Shown: positions 1 to 7,234, counted from the first letter of the stretch. The stretch is DNA of 17,174 bases from an uncultured Bacilli bacterium (GCA_934155005.1 CAKPGR010000021.1:1-17174), one strand, 5' to 3'. The notes: generated by a model not told the origin, from the sequence alone. Numbers and translations are program-made.

Positions 1-60
1 GCCAATAATAGTTATCCATTTGCTTGGATAAATAGCCCATGGCCTTGGGAAAATAAATAG
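1..60 (+). CDS. cotJB: CotJB spore coat protein, C-terminal end only
   Basis: The window opens inside a reading frame whose last 19 codons read ANNSYPFAWINSPWPWENK, then TAG. An aromatic, proline-rich tail ending in a PWPW-type motif is typical of CotJB, which in Bacillus lies directly before cotJC in the cotJ operon. The stop is 14 bases before the cotJC start, so the two genes are almost certainly co-transcribed. CotJB is a small inner spore-coat protein that works with CotJA and CotJC. The 5' part, and any cotJA and promoter, lie outside the window. The identification rests on the tail motif and the neighbour. Confidence 0.8.
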   Translation, partial: ANNSYPFAWINSPWPWENK

Positions 61-74
61 AAAGGAGTATTAAT

Positions 75-641
75 ATGTGGATATATGAAAAAAAACTGGA
101 ATATCCAGTTAATATTGAAAAAAAAGATTTAAAAATGGCCAAATATTTAATGGCTCAATATGGTGGACCGGACTCAGAATTAGGGGCATGTGTTAGATAT
201 TTAAATCAAAGATATACAATGCCAGATGATAAGGGAAAGGCACTTTTAACTGATATTGGTACAGAAGAAATGGCTCATTTAGAAATAATTGCTGCCATGA
301 TTTATGGGTTAATGAAAAACGCTAGTATTGATGAAATAAAAGAAGCTGGTCTAGGTGGATATTTTGCAGAACATGATGGTGGATTATTTCCAGCTGATCC
401 AATGGGAATACCTTGGAATTCATCATACATTGAAACAACTGGTGACTTTATAGCTGACCTCGAAAGTGATATGGCAGCTGAACAAAGAGCACGAGCTACC
501 TACGAACACTTAATGGATTTAACCAATGATAAAGACGTCTTAGGTCCATTATCATTTCTAAGGCAAAGAGAAATAGTTCATTATCAAAGATTTAAAGAAT
601 TAAGAAATTATTATTTAGAAAACAAAATAGAGAGAGATTAA
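75..641 (+). CDS. cotJC: CotJC, manganese-catalase-like spore coat protein
   Basis: The 188-residue product matches the usual CotJC length and belongs to the manganese catalase (ferritin-like di-metal) family. Likely di-manganese ligands in the four-helix bundle are all present: Glu35, Glu65 with His68 (motif TEEMAHLE), Glu136 (AAEQ), and Glu166 with His169 (REIVHYQRF). The protein is expected in the spore coat; catalase-type removal of hydrogen peroxide is known for the family but not shown for every CotJC. Start choice: AAAGGAG at 60-66 precedes ATG at 75. It follows the end of cotJB by 14 bases, so it is operonic. Its stop overlaps by 4 bases the stop of the convergent XRE gene at 638, and I see no terminator hairpin there. 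Confidence 0.93.
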   Translation: MWIYEKKLEYPVNIEKKDLKMAKYLMAQYGGPDSELGACVRYLNQRYTMPDDKGKALLTDIGTEEMAHLEIIAAMIYGLMKNASIDEIKEAGLGGYFAEHDGGLFPADPMGIPWNSSYIETTGDFIADLESDMAAEQRARATYEHLMDLTNDKDVLGPLSFLRQREIVHYQRFKELRNYYLENKIERD

Positions 642-832
642 TATAAAAATAACTCATCTGGTGTCATTTCAAAAATTTTTGCTATTTTAATAGCCATATC
701 ATAAGTTAAGTTTCTTTTCTTATTTTCAATTAAGCTATAATGTGAATAAGAAATATTTAATTTTTTTGCCATTTCATATATTGTATATTCCTTTTCAAGA
801 CGTAATTGTTTAAGTTTATTTGTTTTATACAT
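638..832 (-). CDS. Small XRE-family transcriptional regulator
   Basis: This 64-residue protein is little more than one Cro/C1-type helix-turn-helix. Helices cover about residues 5-60, with the recognition region around YEMAKKLNISYSHYSLIENK, where the IENKKR turn is characteristic of the XRE family. It has no partner or sensor domain. It is divergent from a second XRE gene at 923, and a perfect 15-bp palindrome lies in the shared upstream region over its predicted -35 box, which suggests autoregulation and cross-regulation. The start ATG follows GGTGAT by three bases. Its 3' end overlaps that of cotJC by 4 bases. The regulated genes are unknown; a solitary phage-like or toxin-antitoxin-like repressor is possible, but no toxin sits beside it. 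Confidence 0.85.
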   Translation of the reverse strand: MYKTNKLKQLRLEKEYTIYEMAKKLNISYSHYSLIENKKRNLTYDMAIKIAKIFEMTPDELFLY

Positions 833-847
833 ATAATCACCAAATTA

Positions 848-876
848 ATAATATCATTTATTAGACTATTAGTCTA
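848..876 (-). promoter_or_regulatory. Predicted sigma-A promoter of the leftward XRE gene
   Basis: On the minus strand TAGACT (871-876) and TATTAT (848-853) are separated by 17 bases, and TGA before the -10 makes it an extended -10 element. The -35 box is one arm of the palindrome at 862-876, so a bound repressor would block polymerase. Confidence 0.55.
862..876. promoter_or_regulatory. 15-bp perfect palindrome, likely operator between divergent XRE genes
   Basis: The sequence TAGACTATTAGTCTA consists of two perfect 7-base arms around a single central T. It lies between two divergently transcribed single-HTH regulators. A palindrome of this size is right for a dimer of XRE-type HTH domains. 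It overlaps the -35 box of the leftward gene and lies upstream of the AT-rich region likely to hold the rightward -10. Which of the two proteins binds it cannot be told from sequence. Confidence 0.6.
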
Positions 877-922
877 TATTATTTAATCACTAATTGTGAG
901 AAAATATAGGTGTGGTGATAGT

Positions 923-1144
923 ATGATTAAAGAAGATATATACAATATTGTAGGAAAAAACATAAAAAAATATAGAAAGAAAAATGGTTTGACACAAAGA
1001 ATGTTAGCTGAAAAATTACTTTTATCAGAAAGTTTTATTGCTAAACTAGAATCAACAACACATCAAACTATTTCATTAGATACTTTAGAACAAATTGCTC
1101 ATGTTTTAAATATTGATATAAAAAACTTATTCGATAAAGAATAA
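923..1144 (+). CDS. Small XRE-family transcriptional regulator (second of a divergent pair)
   Basis: From ATG at 923 this is a 73-residue protein with one Cro/C1-type helix-turn-helix: a first helix around GKNIKKYRKKNGL, the HTH core LTQRMLAEKLLLSESFIAKLE, and a closing helix ending in the usual ++LF motif. No other domain is present. An in-frame GTG at 896 would add nine residues (MRKYRCGDS) but has no ribosome site, while ATG 923 follows GGTGAT by three bases, the arrangement used by many genes here, so the shorter form is preferred. It is divergent from the XRE gene at 638-832 and convergent with typA, whose stop is 3 bases beyond its own. The last codons form half of a bidirectional terminator. 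Confidence 0.82.
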   Translation: MIKEDIYNIVGKNIKKYRKKNGLTQRMLAEKLLLSESFIAKLESTTHQTISLDTLEQIAHVLNIDIKNLFDKE

Positions 1145-1149
1145 GTTTT
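1122..1149. terminator. Bidirectional intrinsic terminator between XRE gene and typA
   Basis: A perfect 11-bp stem (1122-1132 with 1139-1149) encloses a six-base loop GATAAA. Reading right it is followed by a T-rich run, and reading left by a run of Ts as well. The stem contains the last codons and stop of the rightward XRE gene and reaches the stop codon of typA, so one hairpin serves both convergent genes. Confidence 0.85.
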
Positions 1150-2956
1150 ATTTTTTACTATCAAATTTTTTTCTTTCATTCGTATTTAAGATTTTTTTTC
1201 TTAATCTTAAATGTTCTGGTGTTACTTCAACATATTCATCACTATTTATATAATCTAGACAATATTCTAATGTTAAAGGTCTTGGTCTTTTAAGAACAAC
1301 TGTATGATCCTTACCAGCACTTCTTGTATTTGTTAAATTTTTACCTTTAACAACATTAACAGCCAAATCATTTTCATGAGTATGTTCACCAACAATCATA
1401 CCTTCATAGATATCTTCACCAGGTTCAACAAACATAATACCACGATCTTCTAATTGACCAAGTGCATAAGCAGTTGATTTACCATTTTCCATTGAAACTA
1501 ATACACCAAGTTTTCTTTCACCTACTGTATTTCCAGCCATAGGTGCATATTCCTTAAATGTATGATTAATAATTCCATATCCTTTAGTCATTGTTAAAAA
1601 TTCTGTTGGAAAACCAATCAAACCACGTGATGGAATAGTATAATTTAATCGAACTTGATTATCATTATTTGTCATATTTTCCATAGTTCCTTCACGATTT
1701 CCTAAAGCTTCTATTACATTTCCAACATATTCTTCTGGAACATCAATTTGAACATCTTCATATGGTTCACATTTAACGCCATCTATTTCTTTAATAATAA
1801 CTTCTGGTTTTGAAACTTGAAGTTCAAATCCCTCACGACGCATATTTTCAATTAATATAGATAAATGAAGTTCTCCACGACCAGAAACAATAAATGACTC
1901 ATTATCATTTTGTCTAACTTTTAGAGAAACATCTCTTTCCATTTCTTTTTTTAATCTTTCTTCTATTTTTCTAGCAGTGACAATCTTACCATCTCTTCCA
2001 ACAAATGGAGACGTATTAACCCCAAATGTCATTTGAAGAGTTGGTTCATCAATTCTTAATTTTTCAAGTGGCTCTTCTTTTCCTACTTCACAAACAGTTT
2101 CTCCAACCGAAATATCTGGAAGACCTGAGATAGCAATTATATCACCAGCCTCAGCTTCATTTATTTCAACTCTTTTTAAACCAATATATCCAAACATTTT
2201 AGCAATTCTAAATTGTTTTATTTGTCCATCTAATCTAACGCAAGAAACCATTTCGTTAGTTTTAATTTTTCCTCTTTTAACAACACCAACACCAATTCTA
2301 CCAACAAACTCATTATAATCTAATAAGGCTGGTTGAAATTGTAAAGTGCCTTCTACATTAACATTAGGCTCTGGAATATATTTAATTATAGAATCTAAAA
2401 TTGGATCCATTCCAGGTTTTTGACTTTCAACATCTGCTTCATAACTTGATGTTCCATTAATAGCTGATGCATAAATAACTGGAAATTCTAATTGATCTTC
2501 ATCTGCTCCGAGTTCAATAAATAAATCTAAAACTTCATCTACAACTTGAACAGGACGCGCTGTTGGTTTATCAATTTTATTTACTATTACAATTGGAGTT
2601 ACACCAGCTTCTAATGCTTTTTTCAAAACGAATCTTGTTTGTGGCATTGTTCCTTCGTAAGCATCTACAACAAGTAAAACTCCGTCAACCATATTCATAA
2701 TTCTTTCTACTTCTCCACCAAAATCAGCATGTCCTGGTGTATCTAAAATATTAATTCTATATCCATTATGGTCAATAGCAGTTGGTTTAGCTAGAATTGT
2801 TATACCACGTTCCCTTTCAATATCATTTGAATCCATTGCTCTTTCATCAACAGTTTCATTATCTCTAAAAGTCCCCGAGCATTTTAATAATTGATCTACT
2901 AATGTTGTCTTACCATGGTCAACATGGGCTATAATAGCGATATTTCTTTTTTTCAT
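1148..2956 (-). CDS. typA: Ribosome-binding GTPase TypA/BipA
   Basis: The 602-residue product is a full-length member of the translational GTPase family that includes EF-G and LepA. G motifs are intact: AHVDHGKT at 10-17, DTPGH at 72-76 and NKID at 126-129, with the switch I region RERGITI typical of the family. After the G domain come a beta-barrel domain II, the EF-G III/V-like domains and the TypA-specific C-terminal domain (SMENGKSTAYALGQLEDRG is diagnostic). BipA acts on 70S ribosomes and affects 50S assembly, growth at low temperature and stress responses. ATG follows AAGGAAGTG. It has its own promoter just upstream and ends at a terminator shared with the convergent XRE gene. Confidence 0.97.
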   Translation of the reverse strand: MKKRNIAIIAHVDHGKTTLVDQLLKCSGTFRDNETVDERAMDSNDIERERGITILAKPTAIDHNGYRINILDTPGHADFGGEVERIMNMVDGVLLVVDAYEGTMPQTRFVLKKALEAGVTPIVIVNKIDKPTARPVQVVDEVLDLFIELGADEDQLEFPVIYASAINGTSSYEADVESQKPGMDPILDSIIKYIPEPNVNVEGTLQFQPALLDYNEFVGRIGVGVVKRGKIKTNEMVSCVRLDGQIKQFRIAKMFGYIGLKRVEINEAEAGDIIAISGLPDISVGETVCEVGKEEPLEKLRIDEPTLQMTFGVNTSPFVGRDGKIVTARKIEERLKKEMERDVSLKVRQNDNESFIVSGRGELHLSILIENMRREGFELQVSKPEVIIKEIDGVKCEPYEDVQIDVPEEYVGNVIEALGNREGTMENMTNNDNQVRLNYTIPSRGLIGFPTEFLTMTKGYGIINHTFKEYAPMAGNTVGERKLGVLVSMENGKSTAYALGQLEDRGIMFVEPGEDIYEGMIVGEHTHENDLAVNVVKGKNLTNTRSAGKDHTVVLKRPRPLTLEYCLDYINSDEYVEVTPEHLRLRKKILNTNERKKFDSKK

Positions 2957-2986
2957 AAAAAAAACACTTCCTTCATAATCCAGTGT

Positions 2987-3016
2987 ATTATATCATATAT
3001 GACATAAAAAAGTAAA
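2987..3016 (-). promoter_or_regulatory. Predicted sigma-A promoter of typA, extended -10
   Basis: On the minus strand TTTACT (3011-3016) is followed after 18 bases by TATAAT (2987-2992), with TGA directly before the -10 giving TGATATAAT. It lies about 30 bases upstream of the typA start. Confidence 0.7.
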
Positions 3017-3025
3017 GAAAGAGTG

Positions 3026-3730
3026 TTATTCTAAAACTTTTTTTATTTTAATATTATTATTTCTTTCATAAATGTTAATTTTATCATTATTATCCAATGT
3101 AGCAAGTAATATATCTTCTAATTTATATCCTTTAACTTTTAATTCTTTAAACAACCAATCTTCATCTTTATTCATATTCTCTAAATTATTATAAACAATA
3201 ACTCCATCAATAATTATATTAGATACTAAATCCTTACTTGGAACTTTTAAGTTTAAATCATTAGCGGTAACAGGATCAAATCCTGCTTTTTTTAATATAT
3301 TAATTTTTCCATTAACTTCCATAACAGCATAATTAATCTCACTAATATCAAATATACCATTACTTCTACATTGCTCTAGTAAATCATTTATATCAATTTT
3401 TAATTTTTTTAGACTTGGTTCTAATATTTTTCCATTTTGAATTACAACAGTTGGAACACCAATTATTAATCTCCTTATAAATAAACTTTTCATTGTCATT
3501 TTTGAAACTAACCATGATATAAAACCAAAGGTGAATATAGCCATAATACCATTAATATATTTACTATCTAAATTCATCGTCATTTCTGCTGTAAAATTAC
3601 CAATTGATATGCCTATAACATAATCAAATAAACTAAGTTCTGAAACTTGTTTTTTTCCCATAAATTTAGTAATTAAAAATAGAGTTATTAAAGATAACAA
3701 ACTTCTGAATATAACATTTATAGTATCCAT
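3026..3730 (-). CDS. DUF421 (YetF-like) membrane protein
   Basis: The 234-residue protein has the DUF421/YetF layout: about three N-terminal membrane spans (roughly residues 3-22, 35-52 and 58-77) followed by a soluble domain. The family signature is present as LSLFDYVIGISIGNFTAE and, after the spans, PTVVIQNGKI and the SEINYAVMEVNGKINIL stretch. The biochemical role of DUF421 proteins is unknown; relatives in Bacillus include YetF, YdfS, YrbG and a spore-membrane protein linked to spore resistance, so a sporulation link is possible but not shown. ATG follows GGTGAT by three bases. The stop is about 70 bases before typA on the same strand, though typA has its own promoter. I see no clear terminator after it. 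Confidence 0.85.
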   Translation of the reverse strand: MDTINVIFRSLLSLITLFLITKFMGKKQVSELSLFDYVIGISIGNFTAEMTMNLDSKYINGIMAIFTFGFISWLVSKMTMKSLFIRRLIIGVPTVVIQNGKILEPSLKKLKIDINDLLEQCRSNGIFDISEINYAVMEVNGKINILKKAGFDPVTANDLNLKVPSKDLVSNIIIDGVIVYNNLENMNKDEDWLFKELKVKGYKLEDILLATLDNNDKINIYERNNNIKIKKVLE

Positions 3731-3773
3731 AATATCACCATTATTATTATTTTATTTTTAATTTAATATATAC

Positions 3774-3805
3774 AAAAAAGAATTATTTTTTCATAATTCT
3801 TTTTT
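3774..3805 (-). terminator. Intrinsic terminator overlapping the tagO stop codon
   Basis: A 9-bp perfect core stem (3778-3786 with 3793-3801), extendable by further A-T pairs, encloses a six-base loop and runs into a T tract on the minus strand. The 5' arm encodes the last codons of the gene and the TAA stop lies in the 3' arm. Confidence 0.8.
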
Positions 3806-4841
3806 TTATTTCTTCATGATCAAAAACAACATTTGTTTTTAAAACAAATAAAATAACAATAATAATCAATAATCCATATACAATATATCCAAGTATTTTA
3901 TCTTTTAAAACATAAATAATTGAAGCGAAAGCAAATAAAGCATCTATTAATAAAATAATAGAAACAGCAGCTCCTTGTGAAAGATTTCTGTTTAAAAGTT
4001 GATGATGAATATGAAGTGAATCTGCTTTTGTTGGACTTTCTCCTTTTAAAATTCTTCTTAATATAGCAAATAAAGTATCTAATATTGGAATTGCTAATAT
4101 TAAAAGAGGAATAATTAAAGATGTCATAGTTACATTTTTAAATCCTAATAAAGCAATTATAGAAATAATAAATCCCATGAACATTGAGCCAGAATCTCCA
4201 GCAAAGATACTAGCTGGATGGAAATTATAAACTAAAAATCCTAATGTTGATCCTAGCATTACAAATGCTAATATAAAATCTAATCCAGATTTACCTTGTA
4301 ATGTAGCAATTACACCAACTGTTAAAAAGTAAATTGAACTAATACCACCAGCAAGTCCATCAATTCCATCTATTAAATTAATACAATTTATACAGCCTAA
4401 GATAAAGAAAATGGTAAGTGGATAAGATAAATAGCTAAAATTAATATATAAACCAAAAGCTGTAATATCTTGGATTAATAGTTTTCCATAAAAGACAATA
4501 ACTAATGATGCAGCAAGTTGTCCTAAAAACTTTGTAAGTGGTTCTAGTTCTGTTATATCATCTATTACTCCTGTTATTATAATAATAAAACTTCCTATTA
4601 AAACAGCATTCATTATTGAACTATGTGTTCCAAAAGCCATATACCCAACTAAAAAGCCAAAAAATATAGCTAATCCTCCAAGCTTAGGAGTTGGTTTTTT
4701 ATGTATATGCCTTGTTCTTGGTATATCAATAGCATTTATTTTAACTGCCATTTTTTTAATATAAGGTATTATTCCAACAACTATTACAAATGGTAAAATA
4801 ACCATCAATAATATTTTTGAAAATAAATCATAATCAAACAT
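3783..4841 (-). CDS. tagO: Undecaprenyl-phosphate sugar-1-phosphate transferase, TagO/WecA type
   Basis: The 352-residue protein with about ten or eleven membrane spans belongs to the MraY/WecA polyprenyl-phosphate transferase family. It moves GlcNAc-1-phosphate (most likely) from UDP-GlcNAc to undecaprenyl phosphate on the inner membrane face, the first step of wall teichoic acid or other lipid-linked surface polymers. Motifs: RHIHKKPTPKLGG near 44-56, the Asp pair 94-95 (GVIDD), NLIDGIDGLAGG at 155-166, FAGDSGS at 213-219, and HIHH at 277-280, which marks the WecA/TagO branch rather than MraY. ATG is preceded by AGGTGAT. It has its own promoter. No other teichoic acid genes are in view, so the polymer is unknown. 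Confidence 0.9.
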   Translation of the reverse strand: MFDYDLFSKILLMVILPFVIVVGIIPYIKKMAVKINAIDIPRTRHIHKKPTPKLGGLAIFFGFLVGYMAFGTHSSIMNAVLIGSFIIIITGVIDDITELEPLTKFLGQLAASLVIVFYGKLLIQDITAFGLYINFSYLSYPLTIFFILGCINCINLIDGIDGLAGGISSIYFLTVGVIATLQGKSGLDFILAFVMLGSTLGFLVYNFHPASIFAGDSGSMFMGFIISIIALLGFKNVTMTSLIIPLLILAIPILDTLFAILRRILKGESPTKADSLHIHHQLLNRNLSQGAAVSIILLIDALFAFASIIYVLKDKILGYIVYGLLIIIVILFVLKTNVVFDHEEIKKRIMKK

Positions 4842-4859
4842 TTGTAATCACCTAGATAA

Positions 4860-4888
4860 ATTATATCATTAATTCAACTTGCTGTCTA
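4860..4888 (-). promoter_or_regulatory. Predicted sigma-A promoter of tagO
   Basis: On the minus strand TAGACA (4883-4888) and TATAAT (4860-4865) are separated by exactly 17 bases, with TGA forming an extended -10. It ends about 20 bases before the start of tagO and lies just after the terminator of the upstream gene. Confidence 0.75.
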
Positions 4889-4890
4889 TT

Positions 4891-4915
4891 AAAAAAGCAA
4901 CCTATTTTTGGTTGC
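4891..4915 (-). terminator. Intrinsic terminator with the stop codon in its loop
   Basis: The arms are GCAACC (minus, 4915-4910) and GGTTGC (4902-4897), with a seven-base loop and a run of six Ts (4896-4891). The 5' arm encodes the last residues of the 109-residue membrane protein, and most of its TAG stop lies in the loop. Confidence 0.85.
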
Positions 4916-5231
4916 CACTTCTCATTATTTCTTCTGGTGTTCTACCAGTTAGTTCTTCTACTTCTTTAAAATTTTCTTCCATTTCTTTGTTAAAGTTTTC
5001 ATTGTCATGTTCTACGTATACTCTAACAGCTTTATCAATATGTGGTACTGCCAAAGCAATTCCGCCTGCTGCAAGAACTGCTAATAATGCTCCATATACT
5101 TTAACTTTATGATTTAATTTTTGATTTTCTTTTCTTAATTTTTGAACTCTTTTTTCTTGTTCTTCTCTTTGTTTTTTCTTATCTATATAATTTTCATTAA
5201 CAAATGAAGGAACTTCTATTTCTTTTTCCAT
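4902..5231 (-). CDS. Unrecognised single-span membrane protein with coiled coil
   Basis: I do not recognise this 109-residue protein. It has a soluble N-terminus, a strongly charged Lys/Glu helix predicted as coiled coil (about residues 17-44, KKKQREEQEKRVQKLRKENQ), one hydrophobic span (46-63, GALLAVLAAGGIALAV) and an acidic C-terminal tail of about 45 residues. The positive charges before the span suggest the coil is cytoplasmic and the tail outside. ATG 5231 follows GGTGAC by four bases; a GTG at 5240 is part of that ribosome site and is rejected as start. It lies between mbl and tagO with its own good promoter and terminator, so it is a separate transcription unit. Location suggests an envelope or sporulation role, but this is only inference. 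Confidence 0.8.
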   Translation of the reverse strand: MEKEIEVPSFVNENYIDKKKQREEQEKRVQKLRKENQKLNHKVKVYGALLAVLAAGGIALAVPHIDKAVRVYVEHDNENFNKEMEENFKEVEELTGRTPEEIMRSGNQK

Positions 5232-5251
5232 TAAAGTCACCTCTTAGAAGT

Positions 5252-5280
5252 ATTTTAACACTTTAACTTTTTATAGTCAA
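5252..5280 (-). promoter_or_regulatory. Predicted sigma-A promoter of the coiled-coil membrane protein
   Basis: On the minus strand TTGACT (5275-5280) and TAAAAT (5252-5257) are 17 bases apart, with TGT before the -10 (extended). It is one of the best vegetative promoter matches in the window and lies in the short gap after mbl. Confidence 0.75.
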
Positions 5281-5297
5281 TTTATTTTATTTTTGGT

Positions 5298-6296
5298 TTA
5301 CACATTATCAATTAAATGAATATTTTCAAGCATAATACCAGTTCCTAAGGCAACACAAGCTAATGGATTTTCGGCCAAAGTAACAGGGACTTTAAGTTCA
5401 CTTTCAAGTAATTTATCTAAACCTTTTATTAATGAACCACCACCTGTTAAAGTTATTCCCCTATCAACAATATCAGCTGATAATTCTGGTGGAGTTTGTT
5501 CTAGAACATTTTTAGCTGTATGAACAATAATCATTGTACTTTCTTTTAATGCTTCTTCTACTTCTTCACTAGTAATTGTTATAGTATGAGGAAGACCACT
5601 CACTAAATCTCTTCCTCTAACATTCATTTTCTCGATGTTTTTTTTACTTTCATGAAAGACATTTCCTATATTTAATTTGATATTTTCAGCTGTCATATCA
5701 CCTATTAGAAGTTTATATTTATTTTTTATATATTTCATTATATCTGTGTCAAAAGTATTGCCAGCCACTTTAATTGATGATGATGTTACAATACCACCAA
5801 GTGATAGTATAGCAATATCCGTAGTACCACCACCTATATCAATGATCATGTTACCACATGGAGCTGAGATATCAAGACCTGCTCCAACAGCTGCGACTTT
5901 TGGCTCTTCTTCTATAAAAACTTTTTTAGCGCCTGTTCTTTCAGCAGCTTCTTTGATAGCATTTTTTTCAACTTGTGTTATATCTGATGGACAACAAATT
6001 AAAATTCTGGGTTTTCCAAGTATCCCTTTACATCCAGCTTTATTTATAAAGTGGTCTAACATCACTTCTGTTATATCAAAATCAGCTATCACACCATCCT
6101 TCATAGGCCTAATTGCTGTAACTTTTCCGGGTGTTCTACCTAGCATATTCCTGGCTTCTGTTCCAACTGCCAAAGCTTTTTTTGTATATGAATCGATGGC
6201 TACCACACTTGGTTCATTCAAAACAATTCCCTGTCCTTTTATATAAATTAGTACATTTGCTGTACCTAAATCTATTCCTATATCTTGCGAAAACAC
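5298..6296 (-). CDS. mbl: MreB-family actin homologue, Mbl
   Basis: The 332-residue bacterial actin assembles into membrane-bound filaments that guide cylindrical wall synthesis. The actin-fold nucleotide motifs are present: IDLGTANV at the N-terminus (phosphate 1), IDIGGGTTDIA (phosphate 2) and the adenosine motif LTGGGSLIKGL near the C-terminus. Length and position directly after spoIIID point to Mbl rather than MreB, because spoIIID-mbl is the Bacillus order. The start is GTG at 6296, four bases after the TGA of spoIIID, and its ribosome site AGGAGA lies in the last codons of spoIIID, so translation is probably coupled. Paralogues are similar enough that mreB remains an alternative name. 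Confidence 0.9.
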   Translation of the reverse strand: MFSQDIGIDLGTANVLIYIKGQGIVLNEPSVVAIDSYTKKALAVGTEARNMLGRTPGKVTAIRPMKDGVIADFDITEVMLDHFINKAGCKGILGKPRILICCPSDITQVEKNAIKEAAERTGAKKVFIEEEPKVAAVGAGLDISAPCGNMIIDIGGGTTDIAILSLGGIVTSSSIKVAGNTFDTDIMKYIKNKYKLLIGDMTAENIKLNIGNVFHESKKNIEKMNVRGRDLVSGLPHTITITSEEVEEALKESTMIIVHTAKNVLEQTPPELSADIVDRGITLTGGGSLIKGLDKLLESELKVPVTLAENPLACVALGTGIMLENIHLIDNV

Positions 6297-6300
6297 TTTA

Positions 6301-6543
6301 TCATCTCCTACTATATTTTTGTTTTGTCGCTATACCCCCTCTTATATGTCTTATCTTTAAATGATAATCTAATATTTTCTTTACTTCTAAATATCTTTCT
6401 CTATTAATTTTTTTTAATCTATCACTTAAATCTTTATGAACAGTACTCTTTGAAACTTGAAATTTTTTAGCAATTTCTCTAATTGTCTTATTAGTATCAA
6501 TAAGATAATCCGTTTCTTTTAAAACTCTCTCATTAATATTCAT
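6301..6543 (-). CDS. spoIIID: SpoIIID, mother-cell sporulation transcription factor
   Basis: The 80-residue DNA-binding protein matches SpoIIID. The helix-turn-helix covers about residues 20-48 (IREIAKKFQVSKSTVHKDL, the SKSTVHKDL core being diagnostic), followed by the basic C-terminal region with IRHIRGGIATKQKY that contacts the minor groove. In Bacillus it acts in the mother cell after sigma-E, repressing and activating many coat and late genes and helping switch on sigK. ATG follows AGGTGAC by three bases. It sits between spoIIQ (separated by a terminator) and mbl (4-base gap). On the minus strand TATAAT occurs at 6559-6564 without a good -35 box; a sigma-E type promoter is expected, but I cannot place one with confidence. 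Confidence 0.95.
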   Translation of the reverse strand: MNINERVLKETDYLIDTNKTIREIAKKFQVSKSTVHKDLSDRLKKINRERYLEVKKILDYHLKIRHIRGGIATKQKYSRR

Positions 6544-6589
6544 AACGTCACCTATTTAATTATATAAGATGTATTTTTTTGTTATGAAT

Positions 6590-6609
6590 AAAAAAGAGGT
6601 TATACCTCT
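6590..6609 (-). terminator. Intrinsic terminator overlapping the spoIIQ stop codon
   Basis: The arms AGAGGT (minus, 6609-6604) and ACCTCT (6600-6595) flank a three-base loop and are followed by a run of Ts. The TAG stop of spoIIQ (6610-6608) overlaps the first bases of the stem. It separates spoIIQ from spoIIID. Confidence 0.85.
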
Positions 6610-7234
6610 ATAATTCATTTAAAGTTTTGTCGTAATATTCTTCTGGATTTACAACAGTTCCATCTATTATAAGTTCAAAATATAAATGGTTATTAAAATC
6701 TTTGTTTAAATTATTAGTTCCTGCCGATGCTATAACATCTCCAGTTGAAACAGTGTCATTAACTTTAACTGTTACATCTTTTAAGCTTTGATAAACACTT
6801 ATAACATTATTTTCATGTTCTATTTGAACAGTTGAACCAAGCATTTCATCATTTTCAACAGAAATAACTTTTCCATCCATTACAGCTGTTACATCAAAGT
6901 TTTCTGGCCCACCATAAGAAACACCACTACTTTGTAAATAAGTATTATTATATACAATTATAGATTTCTTTTGTGTTTCGTGATCAGCTTTATAATCGTA
7001 ATAGCTTTGTAAAATCTTAACATTACTATCTTTGTATGGTCTAGCTATTTTTTTATTTTCAGCTACTACTGGTTCTACTTCATCTGTTAAAATAGTATCA
7101 TTAACATATGTAGTATTATCAAGACTTTGCTTATTAAATGCACCTTCAATTAAATAGGCAACACCAACTAAAGCAACAAAACCTAAACTATATATAAGAT
7201 AGATAGTCGATTTTTTTAACCTTCTTCCTGTCAT
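6608..7234 (-). CDS. spoIIQ: SpoIIQ, forespore engulfment protein with degenerate LytM domain
   Basis: The 208-residue protein has a short basic N-terminus, one membrane span (about 11-29), a linker, and a C-terminal LytM/M23 peptidase fold (about 95-200). In Bacillus SpoIIQ is made in the forespore and pairs with SpoIIIAH across the intermembrane space to anchor engulfment and build the feeding channel. The zinc site is broken: the first motif position (SYGGPENFDV, 106-115) has no His, and the HxH motif reads HLYFE (His183, Tyr185), so no peptidase activity is expected, as in Bacillus SpoIIQ. ATG 7234 follows AGAGGTGATAAA; a TTG ten codons upstream falls inside the predicted -10 element and is rejected. 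It lies between spoIID and spoIIID. Confidence 0.9.
   Translation of the reverse strand: MTGRRLKKSTIYLIYSLGFVALVGVAYLIEGAFNKQSLDNTTYVNDTILTDEVEPVVAENKKIARPYKDSNVKILQSYYDYKADHETQKKSIIVYNNTYLQSSGVSYGGPENFDVTAVMDGKVISVENDEMLGSTVQIEHENNVISVYQSLKDVTVKVNDTVSTGDVIASAGTNNLNKDFNNHLYFELIIDGTVVNPEEYYDKTLNEL

Noticed and set aside
4879..5112. Rightward open frame opposite the coiled-coil membrane protein gene
   Set aside because: It lies on the opposite strand of a gene with promoter, ribosome site and terminator, and has no ribosome site itself. Its Ser/Leu-rich translation is typical of antisense frames.
5677..6364. Two rightward frames (189 and 77 codons) opposite mbl and spoIIID
   Set aside because: Both are antisense to well conserved genes and have no ribosome site or recognisable product.
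6544..6607. Sigma-E promoter for spoIIID (CATAACAA on the minus strand with GTATA upstream)
   Set aside because: The -10 match is partial, and the upstream box lies inside the spoIIQ terminator with uncertain spacing.
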